A stretch of 9,815 bases of DNA from Fibrobacter sp. (GCA_017520105.1 JAFWRL010000113.1:1-9815); one strand, 5' to 3'. Positions 1 through 6,113 are shown, counted from the first letter of the stretch. Program-made: numbers and translations. The notes: generated from the letters alone by a model not told the origin.

Positions 1-225
1 TCCACTTCTCCGGAAGCTTTCGACGCTGTTTCCAAGGCTCTCGAAGCTGCCAACATCGAAATGATGAGCGCAGAACTCAGCTACGTTCCGAATGACCCGG
101 TCAAGCTCGGTCACGACGATGCCGTGAAGCTCCTCAAGCTCATCGACAAGTTCGAAGACCACGACGACGTCCAGGAAGTCTATCACAACGCCGAAATCGA
201 CGAAGCCGACATGGACGCTGAGTAA
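1..225 (+). CDS. yebC: YebC/PmpR-family protein, C-terminal end (5' truncated)
   Basis: Frame 1 is open from the window edge to TAA at 223-225, giving the last 74 residues. The segment carries the C-terminal signature of the YebC/PmpR family: a helix ending in AANIE, the stretch AELSYVPNDPV, then DAVKLLKLIDKFEDHDDVQEVYHN and an acidic tail. Full-length members are about 240 aa, so roughly two thirds lie upstream of the window. The family is cytoplasmic; members have been described as DNA-binding regulators and, more recently, as ribosome-associated factors that help translate difficult sequences. Two bases after the stop a TAGACGAGAGA repeat begins, and the nearest intrinsic terminator lies about 190 bp downstream. 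The family call is firm; the role in this organism is inferred. Confidence 0.93.
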   Translation, partial: STSPEAFDAVSKALEAANIEMMSAELSYVPNDPVKLGHDDAVKLLKLIDKFEDHDDVQEVYHNAEIDEADMDAE

Positions 226-226
226 T

Positions 227-263
227 TAGACGAGAGAACGCTCGCGTCGCTCGCTACAGACGA
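227..263 (+). repeat. TAGACGARAGA stop-codon-associated repeat, copy 1
   Basis: This copy begins with TAGACGAGAGAACG (227-240), has a 13-nt GC-rich middle (241-253) and ends with CTACAGACGA (254-263). It lies immediately after the yebC stop. The same two ends, with one mismatch in 24 bases and an 11-nt middle, occur on the minus strand at 9665-9631, starting on the stop codon of the last gene. Together with the copy at the amidase stop this defines a dispersed element. Its function is unknown. Confidence 0.7.
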
Positions 264-360
264 CAAATGCAAAAGGCGAATGTTGCAGGACTGCTTGCAG
301 ACCTATAACTGAGCCGAGCATTTGGGACTTGTCCAGAGACGAAAGAGGTTTTCTTTACTT

Positions 361-386
361 GTCATCCCGGCCTCTGTGCCGGGATC
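361..386 (+). repeat. REP-like hairpin GTCA-stem-loop-stem'-TC, copy 1
   Basis: ATCCCGGC (364-371) pairs perfectly with GCCGGGAT (378-385) around a 6-nt loop, flanked by GTC on the left and C on the right. The element lies between two plus-strand genes, 27 bp before a separate, better terminator, so terminating transcription is unlikely to be its main role. Three further copies with different but self-complementary stems lie at 2781, 2859 and 5930. Confidence 0.75.
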
Positions 387-412
387 AGCTTACACAAGTT
401 AAACCGCTTTTC

Positions 413-446
413 AAAGAACTGTTGCGAAAGTGACAGTTCTTTTTTG
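413..446 (+). terminator. Intrinsic terminator downstream of yebC
   Basis: AAAGAACTGT (413-422) pairs perfectly with ACAGTTCTTT (433-442). The stem can continue through two G-T wobbles and a C-G pair to close a GAAA tetraloop (426-429). It runs into a T-tract (440-445) followed by GCTTTTT. It is the clearest rho-independent terminator in the window. In the gap 226-569 it lies after two repeat elements and before the promoter of the first lipoprotein, so it most likely ends the yebC transcript. Confidence 0.88.
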
Positions 447-461
447 CTTTTTGGCTGAAGT

Positions 462-490
462 TTGTACGTTGTTGACGGATAAATTATATA
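462..490 (+). promoter_or_regulatory. Probable promoter of the first lipoprotein gene
   Basis: TTGTAC (462-467) is followed after 17 bp by TATATA (485-490). The AT-rich box is part of GATAAATTATATATTG (478-493), which recurs identically at 1679-1694 before the paralogous gene. A second -35-like hexamer, TTGACG (472-477), lies too close to the -10 to be used with it. The start codon is about 75 bp downstream. Nothing else gene-like is seen between the terminator and the start at 570. Confidence 0.6.
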
Positions 491-569
491 TTGTAATAAA
501 CGACATTGAACTTTTGTAAGGCCGGTTGTCATGCATGATTTTCTTGGTCTCTAGAAGGGGTGTGTTTGT

Positions 570-1625
570 ATGACTATCCACAAGTTTTTCCGTCTATGCA
601 GTTTGACTGTCGCATCGCTTTTCTGGGCTAGTTGCACGGAATCGAATCCTCAATTTCCTATCACATTGTCCGCAAATCCTGATTCGTCGTCCGATGCAAA
701 TGGGGGAGGTTTCAGTAATGAATCTTCGAGTTCTGCTGCCGCGCCTGAATCGAGTTCATCTGAAATCGTAGCGTCACAAAGTTCATCTAGCGGGATCAGC
801 TCTTCAAATAATTCAAACTCTTCAATAGCTTCCAGTTCGTCTCGCGTTCCACTCTATGCCTTGGCTCGCGATACGTCCGTGGCTTGCATGGATAGCTCAT
901 TTACTTCGCACAATTGCGATTTCTCTGAAAAAAGATATTCTTGTGACGAATACAAAGAGTATCTGGGTAAGGATTCGACTATTTCTGCAAGAATTTTGGC
1001 GGCATGGGAAGATGGGCTTCAGTCGTGTGGTGCAATTTCGTTGCCAATAGAAGTTCTTTACGGTCCTGTGGATACGCCGGCTTGCGCAAAACCTCATACA
1101 GAGCACATCTTTAAATGCTCAGACGGTAGCACTTATGCAAAGTATAAGCTTGAGGGTAATCTTATTTATGCAAATGAGGATGAATACGATGAGGCTCATG
1201 GAATAAGCTATTTAGTGAAGTCTTGCAAACAAGACGAGTTTGCATTGTTTTTAGATATCCTTGCAGATGTTCAGAAAGTGTTGTATGAAAAATTTGCCAA
1301 ATTGCTTGAAGATTTTCCGAATATGAATGAAAGAGACAAAAGGTATTTAGATGAACTTTTGGATCATGAAAAGAAAACCTTGAATGGAAGGTATTCTCCT
1401 TATTTGTCTGGAGATGATGATTATGCTGTTTCAGAATTGCGATGGATGTCCGAATTTTGGTTTGATGGTTATATTGCTAAAACAAAAACTTGTGAAGACG
1501 GCATTCCTATAATGACAGAACGTTATCAGAAAATGTATAATTCGATTTACGATGAATGCCTTTATGTGTTTATAGATGTAGATCTCGAAACCTATTATCC
1601 GTTGGGTTGGAAAAACAACCAATGA
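570..1625 (+). CDS. Secreted lipoprotein with Ser-rich linker, unknown function (paralogue 1)
   Basis: The 351-aa protein starts with a lipoprotein signal: a basic n-region, a hydrophobic core and a lipobox ending SLFWASC, with Cys22 as the predicted lipidated residue. Residues 36-92 are a low-complexity Ser/Ala/Asn/Glu linker of the kind common in Fibrobacter surface proteins. The rest (about 95-351) is a globular domain with nine cysteines (106, 116, 125, 153, 172, 183, 219, 308, 330); the first eight are shared with the next gene, enough for four disulfides in the periplasm or outside the cell. I recognise no known domain. The ATG has a strong Shine-Dalgarno, AGAAGGGG (553-560), 9 bp upstream. 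Codon use is more AT-rich than in the obg cluster. Export and anchoring are well supported; a function is not. Confidence 0.85.
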   Translation: MTIHKFFRLCSLTVASLFWASCTESNPQFPITLSANPDSSSDANGGGFSNESSSSAAAPESSSSEIVASQSSSSGISSSNNSNSSIASSSSRVPLYALARDTSVACMDSSFTSHNCDFSEKRYSCDEYKEYLGKDSTISARILAAWEDGLQSCGAISLPIEVLYGPVDTPACAKPHTEHIFKCSDGSTYAKYKLEGNLIYANEDEYDEAHGISYLVKSCKQDEFALFLDILADVQKVLYEKFAKLLEDFPNMNERDKRYLDELLDHEKKTLNGRYSPYLSGDDDYAVSELRWMSEFWFDGYIAKTKTCEDGIPIMTERYQKMYNSIYDECLYVFIDVDLETYYPLGWKNNQ

Positions 1626-1662
1626 CATATTGTCAACACTTTTATTTGAAATAAATGTACTA

Positions 1663-1694
1663 TTAATCCGAATTTGATGATAAATTATATATTG
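1663..1694 (+). promoter_or_regulatory. Probable promoter of the second lipoprotein gene
   Basis: TATATA (1686-1691) lies inside a 16-bp box (1679-1694) identical to the one at 478-493 before the paralogue. The -35 at 17 bp spacing (TTAATC, 1663-1668) is weak; TTGATG (1674-1679) mirrors TTGACG of the first promoter. Upstream, the gap holds two AT-rich inverted repeats: TGACATATTGTCA (1623-1635), overlapping the previous stop codon, and TTTATTTGAAATAAA (1641-1655). Neither has the GC stem or T-tract of a terminator. Confidence 0.5.
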
Positions 1695-1714
1695 AAAGAA
1701 AAAAGGAGGATCTT

Positions 1715-2767
1715 ATGAATATTCGCAAATTCTGGCGTTTAAGCTGTTTGACTATCGCATCGCTTTTCTGGGCGAGCTGCTCGGATTCTAATTCTGATGC
1801 TATGGCGACATTGGGACCACAATCGCTTAATCCTGAATCATCATCGGATGTAAATGGCTCTAGTCCAAGTGCAGAACCTGCAAGTTCGCCTGCTTCGGTC
1901 GAATCTAGCTCGTCGGAAGCTGCACCACCGTCAAGTTCTGCTGATGTTCCTCCTGCAAGTTCTTCGGAGGCTGCGGCAATCAGTTCTGCCGAAGTCGCAA
2001 GTTCTGCTAGTGCTGCAAGCTATGTTTTGGCGAAAGACCCGTCCGTGACTTGCAAGGATAGTACGTATAAACGTAGCAATTGCCCTGAAGATACGCGTGC
2101 TTTTACCTGCGATGATTATAAGATTTGGTTAGGGGCTGAAAAGTCTTTGTCTCAAAAAATTTTGACGGAATGGGAAAACAAGCTTCAATCGTGTGGTGCG
2201 ATTCGAGAACCTGAGCCTGTTTATGGAATTGTAACTCCTGTTTGCTATCCATCTGCTTTTTATGATGCCCCCATGATTAAATGCTCTAACGGTAGTTTAT
2301 TCAAGAGCTATAAAATCGATGGAAATCTTATTTATGGAAGTGAAGATGAATACAATGAAGCTCATGGAGTTTTCCCTGAAGATTTGGTAAAAAATTGTCC
2401 GCAGAGTGAATTTGCTTTGTTTACGGATGTTCTTGCCGATGTGCAGACGACTTTGTACGAAAAACTTTCCAAACAGCTCGAAGAAGATTCTACTTTGACC
2501 GAAAAAGGCAAGGAATATTTAGAAAGTCTTCTGGACAATGAAAAGAAAACTTTGAAGGGGCCGTTCTCGCCTTATCTCCCTGTTGATTATACATCGGATG
2601 ATTGGCTTTTGAAGGAAAAAAGTAGCTATTGGTTTAGCGGCTATATCGCAAAATTCAAAACTTGCGAAGATAGTCCTTCGAAGACTGAAAATTATTTGAA
2701 AATTCGCGGTATGATTTTGGCTGAGGCTCTTGACCTTATATCCAAGAACGTAAAAGCTGCAAATTAG
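1715..2767 (+). CDS. Secreted lipoprotein with Ser-rich linker, unknown function (paralogue 2)
   Basis: This 350-aa protein is a tandem paralogue of the preceding one. The signal peptide is nearly identical (both share the run ASLFWASC with Cys22), and blocks such as LQSCGAI, GNLIY, EDEY-EAHG, EFALF-D-LADVQ, EKKTL and GYIAK-KTCED align through the globular domain (about 103-320). Eight cysteines are conserved (113, 123, 132, 160, 177, 190, 228, 317). The linker (about 36-101) has diverged and is richer in Ala and Pro. The last 30-40 residues differ, and the ninth cysteine of paralogue 1 is absent. Shine-Dalgarno AAGGAGGA (1703-1710) lies 4 bp before the ATG. A lipid-anchored envelope protein is likely; I recognise no enzymatic or carbohydrate-binding domain. 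Confidence 0.85.
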   Translation: MNIRKFWRLSCLTIASLFWASCSDSNSDAMATLGPQSLNPESSSDVNGSSPSAEPASSPASVESSSSEAAPPSSSADVPPASSSEAAAISSAEVASSASAASYVLAKDPSVTCKDSTYKRSNCPEDTRAFTCDDYKIWLGAEKSLSQKILTEWENKLQSCGAIREPEPVYGIVTPVCYPSAFYDAPMIKCSNGSLFKSYKIDGNLIYGSEDEYNEAHGVFPEDLVKNCPQSEFALFTDVLADVQTTLYEKLSKQLEEDSTLTEKGKEYLESLLDNEKKTLKGPFSPYLPVDYTSDDWLLKEKSSYWFSGYIAKFKTCEDSPSKTENYLKIRGMILAEALDLISKNVKAAN

Positions 2768-2780
2768 AGGTTAGGGAATA

Positions 2781-2818
2781 GTCATTCTGGAGCAAGGCGA
2801 AGCCGCCGCGATAGAATC
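2781..2818 (+). repeat. REP-like hairpin GTCA...TC, copy 2 (long-loop variant)
   Basis: GTCATTCTGGAGC at the left and GATAGAATC at the right enclose a GC-rich middle. ATTCT (2784-2788) is complementary to AGAAT (2813-2817). The GTCA and TC flanks match the other three hairpins, but the stem is shorter and the interior longer. It lies 14 bp after the stop of the second lipoprotein gene, in the convergent gap before the amidase gene. Confidence 0.6.
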
Positions 2819-2843
2819 CATAACGTTGAACATGTCTTCTTGA

Positions 2844-2863
2844 GTAATGTCACGTAATGTCAC
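2844..2863 (+). repeat. Perfect 10-bp tandem duplication
   Basis: GTAATGTCAC occurs twice with no spacer (2844-2853 and 2854-2863). The second copy runs straight into the GTCA-hairpin at 2859, so the duplication includes the left flank of that element. It may be a mark of how the element was inserted or copied. Confidence 0.75.
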
Positions 2864-2883
2864 CCCGGCTTTATGCCGGGGTC
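2859..2883 (+). repeat. REP-like hairpin GTCA-stem-loop-stem'-TC, copy 3
   Basis: ACCCCGGC (2862-2869) pairs perfectly with GCCGGGGT (2875-2882) around a 5-nt loop, flanked by GTC and C. A second small hairpin, CGGTT/AACCG (2883-2887/2894-2898), follows. It lies between convergent genes, so it could help end transcription from either side, but no T-tract follows on either strand. Confidence 0.75.
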
Positions 2884-2895
2884 GGTTGTTTATAA

Positions 2896-2919
2896 CCGCG
2901 GCTCCGCTTCTCTCGTCTA
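2896..2919 (-). repeat. TAGACGARAGA stop-codon-associated repeat, copy 2
   Basis: Read on the minus strand, TAGACGAGAGA begins at 2919 and continues into a GC-rich AGCGGAGCCGCGG. Its first three bases are the TAG stop codon of the amidase gene. Only the left end and a GC-rich inverted core are shared with copy 1; the CTACAGACGA right end is not seen. Confidence 0.6.
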
Positions 2920-4137
2920 GTTCCGTCCCAGCGTTTCGCGGTAGCTGTGGACGGCGTCTTTGTACTTGCTGACGGCTTCTGCGATGCGGTCGGCGAGGTC
3001 CTGCTGGCCTGTCTTGGTTATCATGTAATTTTCGTCTTCTTCGTTGCTGATGAATCCGAGTTCAATGAGCACGGCTGGCATCATCGCACCTACGAGAACC
3101 ATGAATCCTGCACCGCCGACACCTGTTCCCATTCTCTTGATTTTCCCGTCTTCAAAACTGTCGAGCAGTTTCTCTGTAAACAGGTAGCTAGTTTGTTTGT
3201 ACTGTTCGAGGCGGGCTTCGAGCTTGAACCATTCTAACGGTGAAAGTTCGTCCTTGGCGTTCTTTTCGCCGTAGAGCGTGGCGACCGCGTTTTCACGGCG
3301 GGCTATGGCTTTGTCTTCTTCGCTTTCCGGGGCGCGCAGCACGTAGAACTGGTAGCCCTGGATAACCCGCTTGCGTTCTTCGCTGGCGTCGATGGCGTTG
3401 CAGTGCAGGCTGATGAACAAGTCGCCGTCCCACTGGTTGGCGAGGTTCGCGCGTTGTCCGAGTTCGATGAACACGTCCTTGCTGCGGGTGAGCTTCACAT
3501 TGAAGCCTTCGTCGGCGAGGTTCTTGCGCAAAAGCTTTGCGACGGCGAGAACGATGTCTTTTTCGTTGGCCTTCTTGCCTTGCGCACCGGGGTCCTTGCC
3601 TCCGTGTCCGGGGTCAATGACGATGGTGCGGACTTCACGGCTACCTGCAATTTCTTGCTTGGGAGGCTTGGGCTTTACGACGACTGGCGTCGCGGGTTTT
3701 GCGGGTTCAGCCGGTTTTACATCGGCGGGTTTGGCTGGTGCTGTCTCGACAGGCGTTGCGACCACGGCCTTCGAAGTAACTTTCTTCGCGTCGTCTTCAG
3801 CAATCCAGATGTGTCCGTTTTCGAGTTGCGGGGCTTGAGAAAGCTCAATTGAACTGCCGTTGCGGGTCATGTACGGAATGCCAACGGCGAACTTGAATGT
3901 GTCCTGTGGAGCGACAATCGTAAACGTCTTTTGCACCGGGTACCAATGGAACGCTCCCTTCGTATCCCGCGCAAGCGACTCCACATCGACCCTAGTCGGT
4001 GCGGCGAGGGTGAGGCTACATGCGAACAGTAGCAAAGCAATAATTAGCGATGGGCCTTGGCGGCGCGAGCCATTTCCATCTTGGCGTCGCGGACTAAGAT
4101 GTCCTGTCGCTTGTCGTGTTGATCCTTGCCTCGGCAT
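2917..4137 (-). CDS. N-acetylmuramoyl-L-alanine amidase (Amidase_3, zinc-dependent), exported
   Basis: The enzyme cleaves the bond between N-acetylmuramic acid and the peptide stem of peptidoglycan in the periplasm. With the ATG at 4137 it is 406 aa. The Amidase_3 domain spans about 168-395 with the zinc set visible: H178 in IDPGHGG, E192 in NEKD, H245 in SLHCNA, and catalytic E359 in IELGF. A hydrophobic segment (30-46, ending TLAAP) is the signal peptide; residues 50-115 form a small all-beta-like domain, and 125-165 a Pro/Lys/Ala linker. The start is uncertain: the ATG gives a 30-residue Arg-rich n-region translated from within smpB in another frame. The frame has no later ATG; a TTG at 4035 or an ATT at 4044 or 4041 would give a conventional signal. 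It is last in the obg-HU-smpB cluster. The catalytic assignment is firm. Confidence 0.9.
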   Translation of the reverse strand: MPRQGSTRQATGHLSPRRQDGNGSRRQGPSLIIALLLFACSLTLAAPTRVDVESLARDTKGAFHWYPVQKTFTIVAPQDTFKFAVGIPYMTRNGSSIELSQAPQLENGHIWIAEDDAKKVTSKAVVATPVETAPAKPADVKPAEPAKPATPVVVKPKPPKQEIAGSREVRTIVIDPGHGGKDPGAQGKKANEKDIVLAVAKLLRKNLADEGFNVKLTRSKDVFIELGQRANLANQWDGDLFISLHCNAIDASEERKRVIQGYQFYVLRAPESEEDKAIARRENAVATLYGEKNAKDELSPLEWFKLEARLEQYKQTSYLFTEKLLDSFEDGKIKRMGTGVGGAGFMVLVGAMMPAVLIELGFISNEEDENYMITKTGQQDLADRIAEAVSKYKDAVHSYRETLGRN

Positions 4138-4514
4138 ATTCCTACTTCGAGTTTTGCAATACGGTTCTTAAAGTACATTTTTAGCGGGATGATGGTGCAC
4201 CCCTTCAATTCCTTCGCCTTGCGCATTTTCTGGATTTCGTGCGTGTGGGCGAGGAGCTTTCTCCTGCGTGCAGGGAAATGGTTAAAGCGGTTTGCGAAAA
4301 GGTATTCGTCGATATGCGCACCGACGAGCCAGAGTTCGTCCTTTTTTTCGTCGATGTCAATCCATGCTTCGCCCAGAGTGCATTTGCCGTTGCGGATGGA
4401 CTTGACTTCGGACCCGATAAGCATGATTCCCACTTCAAACGTCTCATCCACAAAATAGAGATGGTTCGCCTTGCGGTTCTGGATAACGGGCGTACTAGAT
4501 TCTTTCTTGGTCAT
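4044..4514 (-). CDS. smpB: SsrA-binding protein SmpB
   Basis: SmpB binds tmRNA and brings it to stalled ribosomes for trans-translation in the cytoplasm. The 156-aa product is of normal length. Typical landmarks are NRKANHLYF (13-21) at the start of the barrel, LIGSEVKSIRNGKCTLGEAW (32-51), PARRRKLLAH (81-90), and GKDQHDKRQ (129-137) leading into the basic C-terminal tail ending AKAHR. I chose the ATG at 4514 because the family begins a few residues before the NRKA motif; the open frame continues upstream only as a shadow of the HU gene. The start overlaps the HU-family gene by 20 bp, which suggests translational coupling, and no strong Shine-Dalgarno is seen. The 3' end lies inside the longest possible amidase frame. 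Confidence 0.95.
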   Translation of the reverse strand: MTKKESSTPVIQNRKANHLYFVDETFEVGIMLIGSEVKSIRNGKCTLGEAWIDIDEKKDELWLVGAHIDEYLFANRFNHFPARRRKLLAHTHEIQKMRKAKELKGCTIIPLKMYFKNRIAKLEVGICRGKDQHDKRQDILVRDAKMEMARAAKAHR

Positions 4515-4848
4515 CTTTAGGGACAAAAGCCTCATTATCAAAGTCGAAAGGAACCTTGTTGATTTTTTCGACGAGATCTTTGCTCGGTTCGAAAACCGGA
4601 CGCGTCTTGGCGGGAATATTGACCAACTCGCCAGTCTTTGGGTTCCGGGTACGGCGTTCCTTGCGCTGCTTGTTCTTGAAGCGACCGAATCCACGCAATT
4701 CGATGTTATTGCCCTCAATAACAGAATTAGAAATCGCGTCGATGAGTTCTTCCACGATGACCTTGGTCTTTACTTGCGTAAATCCAGTCTGGGAAGCGAT
4801 TTCATCAACGATTTCCTTCTTAGTTATGTTGGACTGAGTCGCCTTCAT
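4495..4848 (-). CDS. HU/IHF-family nucleoid DNA-binding protein with C-terminal extension
   Basis: The 117-aa protein has the HU/IHF fold signature: a helical N-terminus (ITKKEIVDEIASQTGFTQ, 8-25), the dimer strand ELRGFGRFKNKQRKERRTRNP (50-70), in which the RNP at 68-70 marks the tip of the DNA-intercalating arm, then KTGELVNIPA and a closing helix. Family members bend DNA and act as dimers in the nucleoid. The usual length is 90-100 aa; here about 18 extra residues (VPFDFDNEAFVPKDDQERI) form an acidic tail whose coding DNA overlaps the start of smpB. The ATG at 4848 places the first helix at the usual distance; an upstream ATG would overlap obg. No clear Shine-Dalgarno is visible. Sequence alone does not separate HU from an IHF subunit. 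Confidence 0.9.
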   Translation of the reverse strand: MKATQSNITKKEIVDEIASQTGFTQVKTKVIVEELIDAISNSVIEGNNIELRGFGRFKNKQRKERRTRNPKTGELVNIPAKTRPVFEPSKDLVEKINKVPFDFDNEAFVPKDDQERI

Positions 4849-4880
4849 GTTAATGAATTTACAATATTTTTTGGCAACAG

Positions 4881-5882
4881 TTAGCTTTTTTTGCTCCATC
4901 CGATGCTTTTTTTGTGCATATGGGGCACCGCATCGTCCAAAGCCTGCTGCAATTCGGGGCATCCTTCGCCGGTAACCGCCGACGTGATGACCACTTTTTG
5001 GCGGTGTTTCTTGAACTCCTTGATGGCGTTTTCGATGCCGAGGTCACTCTTGTTGAGGGCTACCACGAAATTCTTTTCGGCCAGCTTCGGGTGGAATGCC
5101 TTGAGTTCTTCTTTAAGCACCTTGAACTGTTCGTAGGCGTTTTCTGCAAAACCGTCAATCACGAAGAGCAGCGTATGCGTGCGTTCGATATGCTTGAGGA
5201 ACTGGTGGCCAAGGCCCTTGCCTTCGCTGGCTCCTTCCAAAAGTCCCGGAATATCGGCAACAACAAAACTGTGGCCGTTCACCTGCACGATGCCGAGCAC
5301 CGGTTCAAGCGTCGTAAACGGATAGTCGCCAACTTTCGGGCGACCGCTGGAAATCTTGTTCACGAGACTCGACTTGCCCGCGTTCGGGAAACCCACGAGG
5401 CCCACGTCTGCCATGAGTTTGAGTTCGAGGAACAGCTGGCGGACTTCGCCCTTTTCGCCGGGAGTGCACTTGCGTGGTGCCTGCACCTTCGGTGTTGCGA
5501 AATGCTGGTTGCCCATGCCGCCCTTGCCGCCGCGAGCCGCAATCCACTTCTGGCCCGGTTCGGTCAAGTCCGTGAGGATATGACCTTGCTCGTCCTTGAC
5601 GATTGTGCCGCGCGGAACGCCGATGATAAGGTCATCGGCAGAAGCTCCGGAGCAACGCTTTGCGCCGCCGGGCTGCCCGTTCTTTGCCTTGTAAATTCGG
5701 GTATGGCCCATGTCAAGGAGCGTCGTATATTGTTCGTTCACCTGCAAAATCACGTGACCGCCACGACCGCCATCACCGCCATCGGGCCCGCCGAGTGGAA
5801 CAAACTTTTCACGATGGAAACTGCAGATGCCGTCACCGCCTCTGCCGGAGCGAACTTCAATTGATTTTTCGTCTAAGAACAT
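4881..5882 (-). CDS. obg: GTPase Obg/CgtA
   Basis: Obg is a cytoplasmic GTPase that binds the large ribosomal subunit and links its assembly to growth and stress signals. The N-terminal Obg fold (1-157) has the glycine-rich turns GGPDGGDGGRGG and GGKGGMGNQHFATP. The G domain (about 158-325) shows G1 GFPNAGKSS (164-172), switch I DYPFTTLEP (186-194), G3 DIPGLLEGAS (210-219), G4 NKSD (277-280) and G5 SAVTGEG (301-307). At 333 aa it ends after the G domain and lacks the OCT or acidic extension seen in some lineages, so it resembles the short Obg type. The ATG gives the canonical MFLDEKSIEV opening. No strong Shine-Dalgarno precedes it. It is first in the cluster and 32 bp upstream of the HU-family gene. 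Confidence 0.96.
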   Translation of the reverse strand: MFLDEKSIEVRSGRGGDGICSFHREKFVPLGGPDGGDGGRGGHVILQVNEQYTTLLDMGHTRIYKAKNGQPGGAKRCSGASADDLIIGVPRGTIVKDEQGHILTDLTEPGQKWIAARGGKGGMGNQHFATPKVQAPRKCTPGEKGEVRQLFLELKLMADVGLVGFPNAGKSSLVNKISSGRPKVGDYPFTTLEPVLGIVQVNGHSFVVADIPGLLEGASEGKGLGHQFLKHIERTHTLLFVIDGFAENAYEQFKVLKEELKAFHPKLAEKNFVVALNKSDLGIENAIKEFKKHRQKVVITSAVTGEGCPELQQALDDAVPHMHKKSIGWSKKS

Positions 5883-5929
5883 GCGCCAAATGTAGAAATT
5901 TTTGCGATTTAGGGAAGATAGGTGTACTT

Positions 5930-5954
5930 GTCATTCCCCGCTTGATGGGGAATC
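5930..5954 (+). repeat. REP-like hairpin GTCA-stem-loop-stem'-TC, copy 4
   Basis: ATTCCCC (5933-5939) pairs perfectly with GGGGAAT (5947-5953) around a 7-nt loop, flanked by GTC and C. It lies between the divergent starts of obg and the accessory operon, where no terminator is expected. The pattern resembles the neisserial dRS3 repeat (ATTCCC-N8-GGGAAT), but that likeness may be convergent. Confidence 0.75.
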
Positions 5955-6036
5955 TCCTTTGGCAGAGGCCTTTTTGTAATTTTTTTGTTTCTTGCAAACG
6001 GTTGTTGACAAAATAAATGACCTGGGGTTCGCTCCC

Positions 6037-6065
6037 TTGTTTTTGAAAAAGGAACATTTTATATT
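6037..6065 (+). promoter_or_regulatory. Probable promoter of the antitoxin/GNAT operon
   Basis: TTGTTT (6037-6042) is followed after 17 bp by TATATT (6060-6065). The -10 sits in TTTTATATTATAGG, similar in composition to the two lipoprotein promoters. A perfect TTGACA at 6005-6010 has no matching -10 at normal spacing. The predicted transcript would carry a leader of roughly 95 nt before the ATG at 6168. Confidence 0.5.
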
Positions 6066-6068
6066 ATA

Positions 6069-6113
6069 GGCACCACCTTAGTAGTGTGTTGCCGGGTCTC
6101 ACCTGTCTAGTGA
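6069..6113 (+). other. Possible structured 5' leader of the antitoxin/GNAT operon
   Basis: Two hairpins can be drawn. GGCA (6069-6072) pairs with TGCC (6090-6093) and, after one mismatch, CAC (6074-6076) with GTG (6086-6088). A weaker one, TCAC (6099-6102)/GTGA (6110-6113), follows. There is no T-tract, so this is not an intrinsic terminator. The stretch lies between the promoter and the Shine-Dalgarno, has no open frame, and matches no riboswitch that I recognise. Confidence 0.3.

Noticed and set aside
267..308. A 13-codon open frame (MQKANVAGLLADL) after yebC
   Set aside because: Too short, no Shine-Dalgarno, and it lies in a repeat-bearing gap; nothing supports translation.
1623..1655. 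Two AT-rich inverted repeats after the first lipoprotein gene, considered as a terminator
   Set aside because: Stems are AT-rich with 1-3 nt centres and no T-tract follows; at most they are binding sites or chance in AT-rich DNA.
4849..4962. Upstream starts that would lengthen the HU-family protein
   Set aside because: They would overlap the end of obg and add residues before the conserved first helix of the fold.
4914..5864. Long open frame opposite obg (316 codons)
   Set aside because: It is antisense to a gene with all Obg motifs; its translation has no recognisable domain and follows the codon bias of the opposite strand.
6005..6010. Consensus -35 hexamer TTGACA
   Set aside because: No -10-like hexamer lies at 16-18 bp; the TTGTTT/TATATT pair further downstream fits better.
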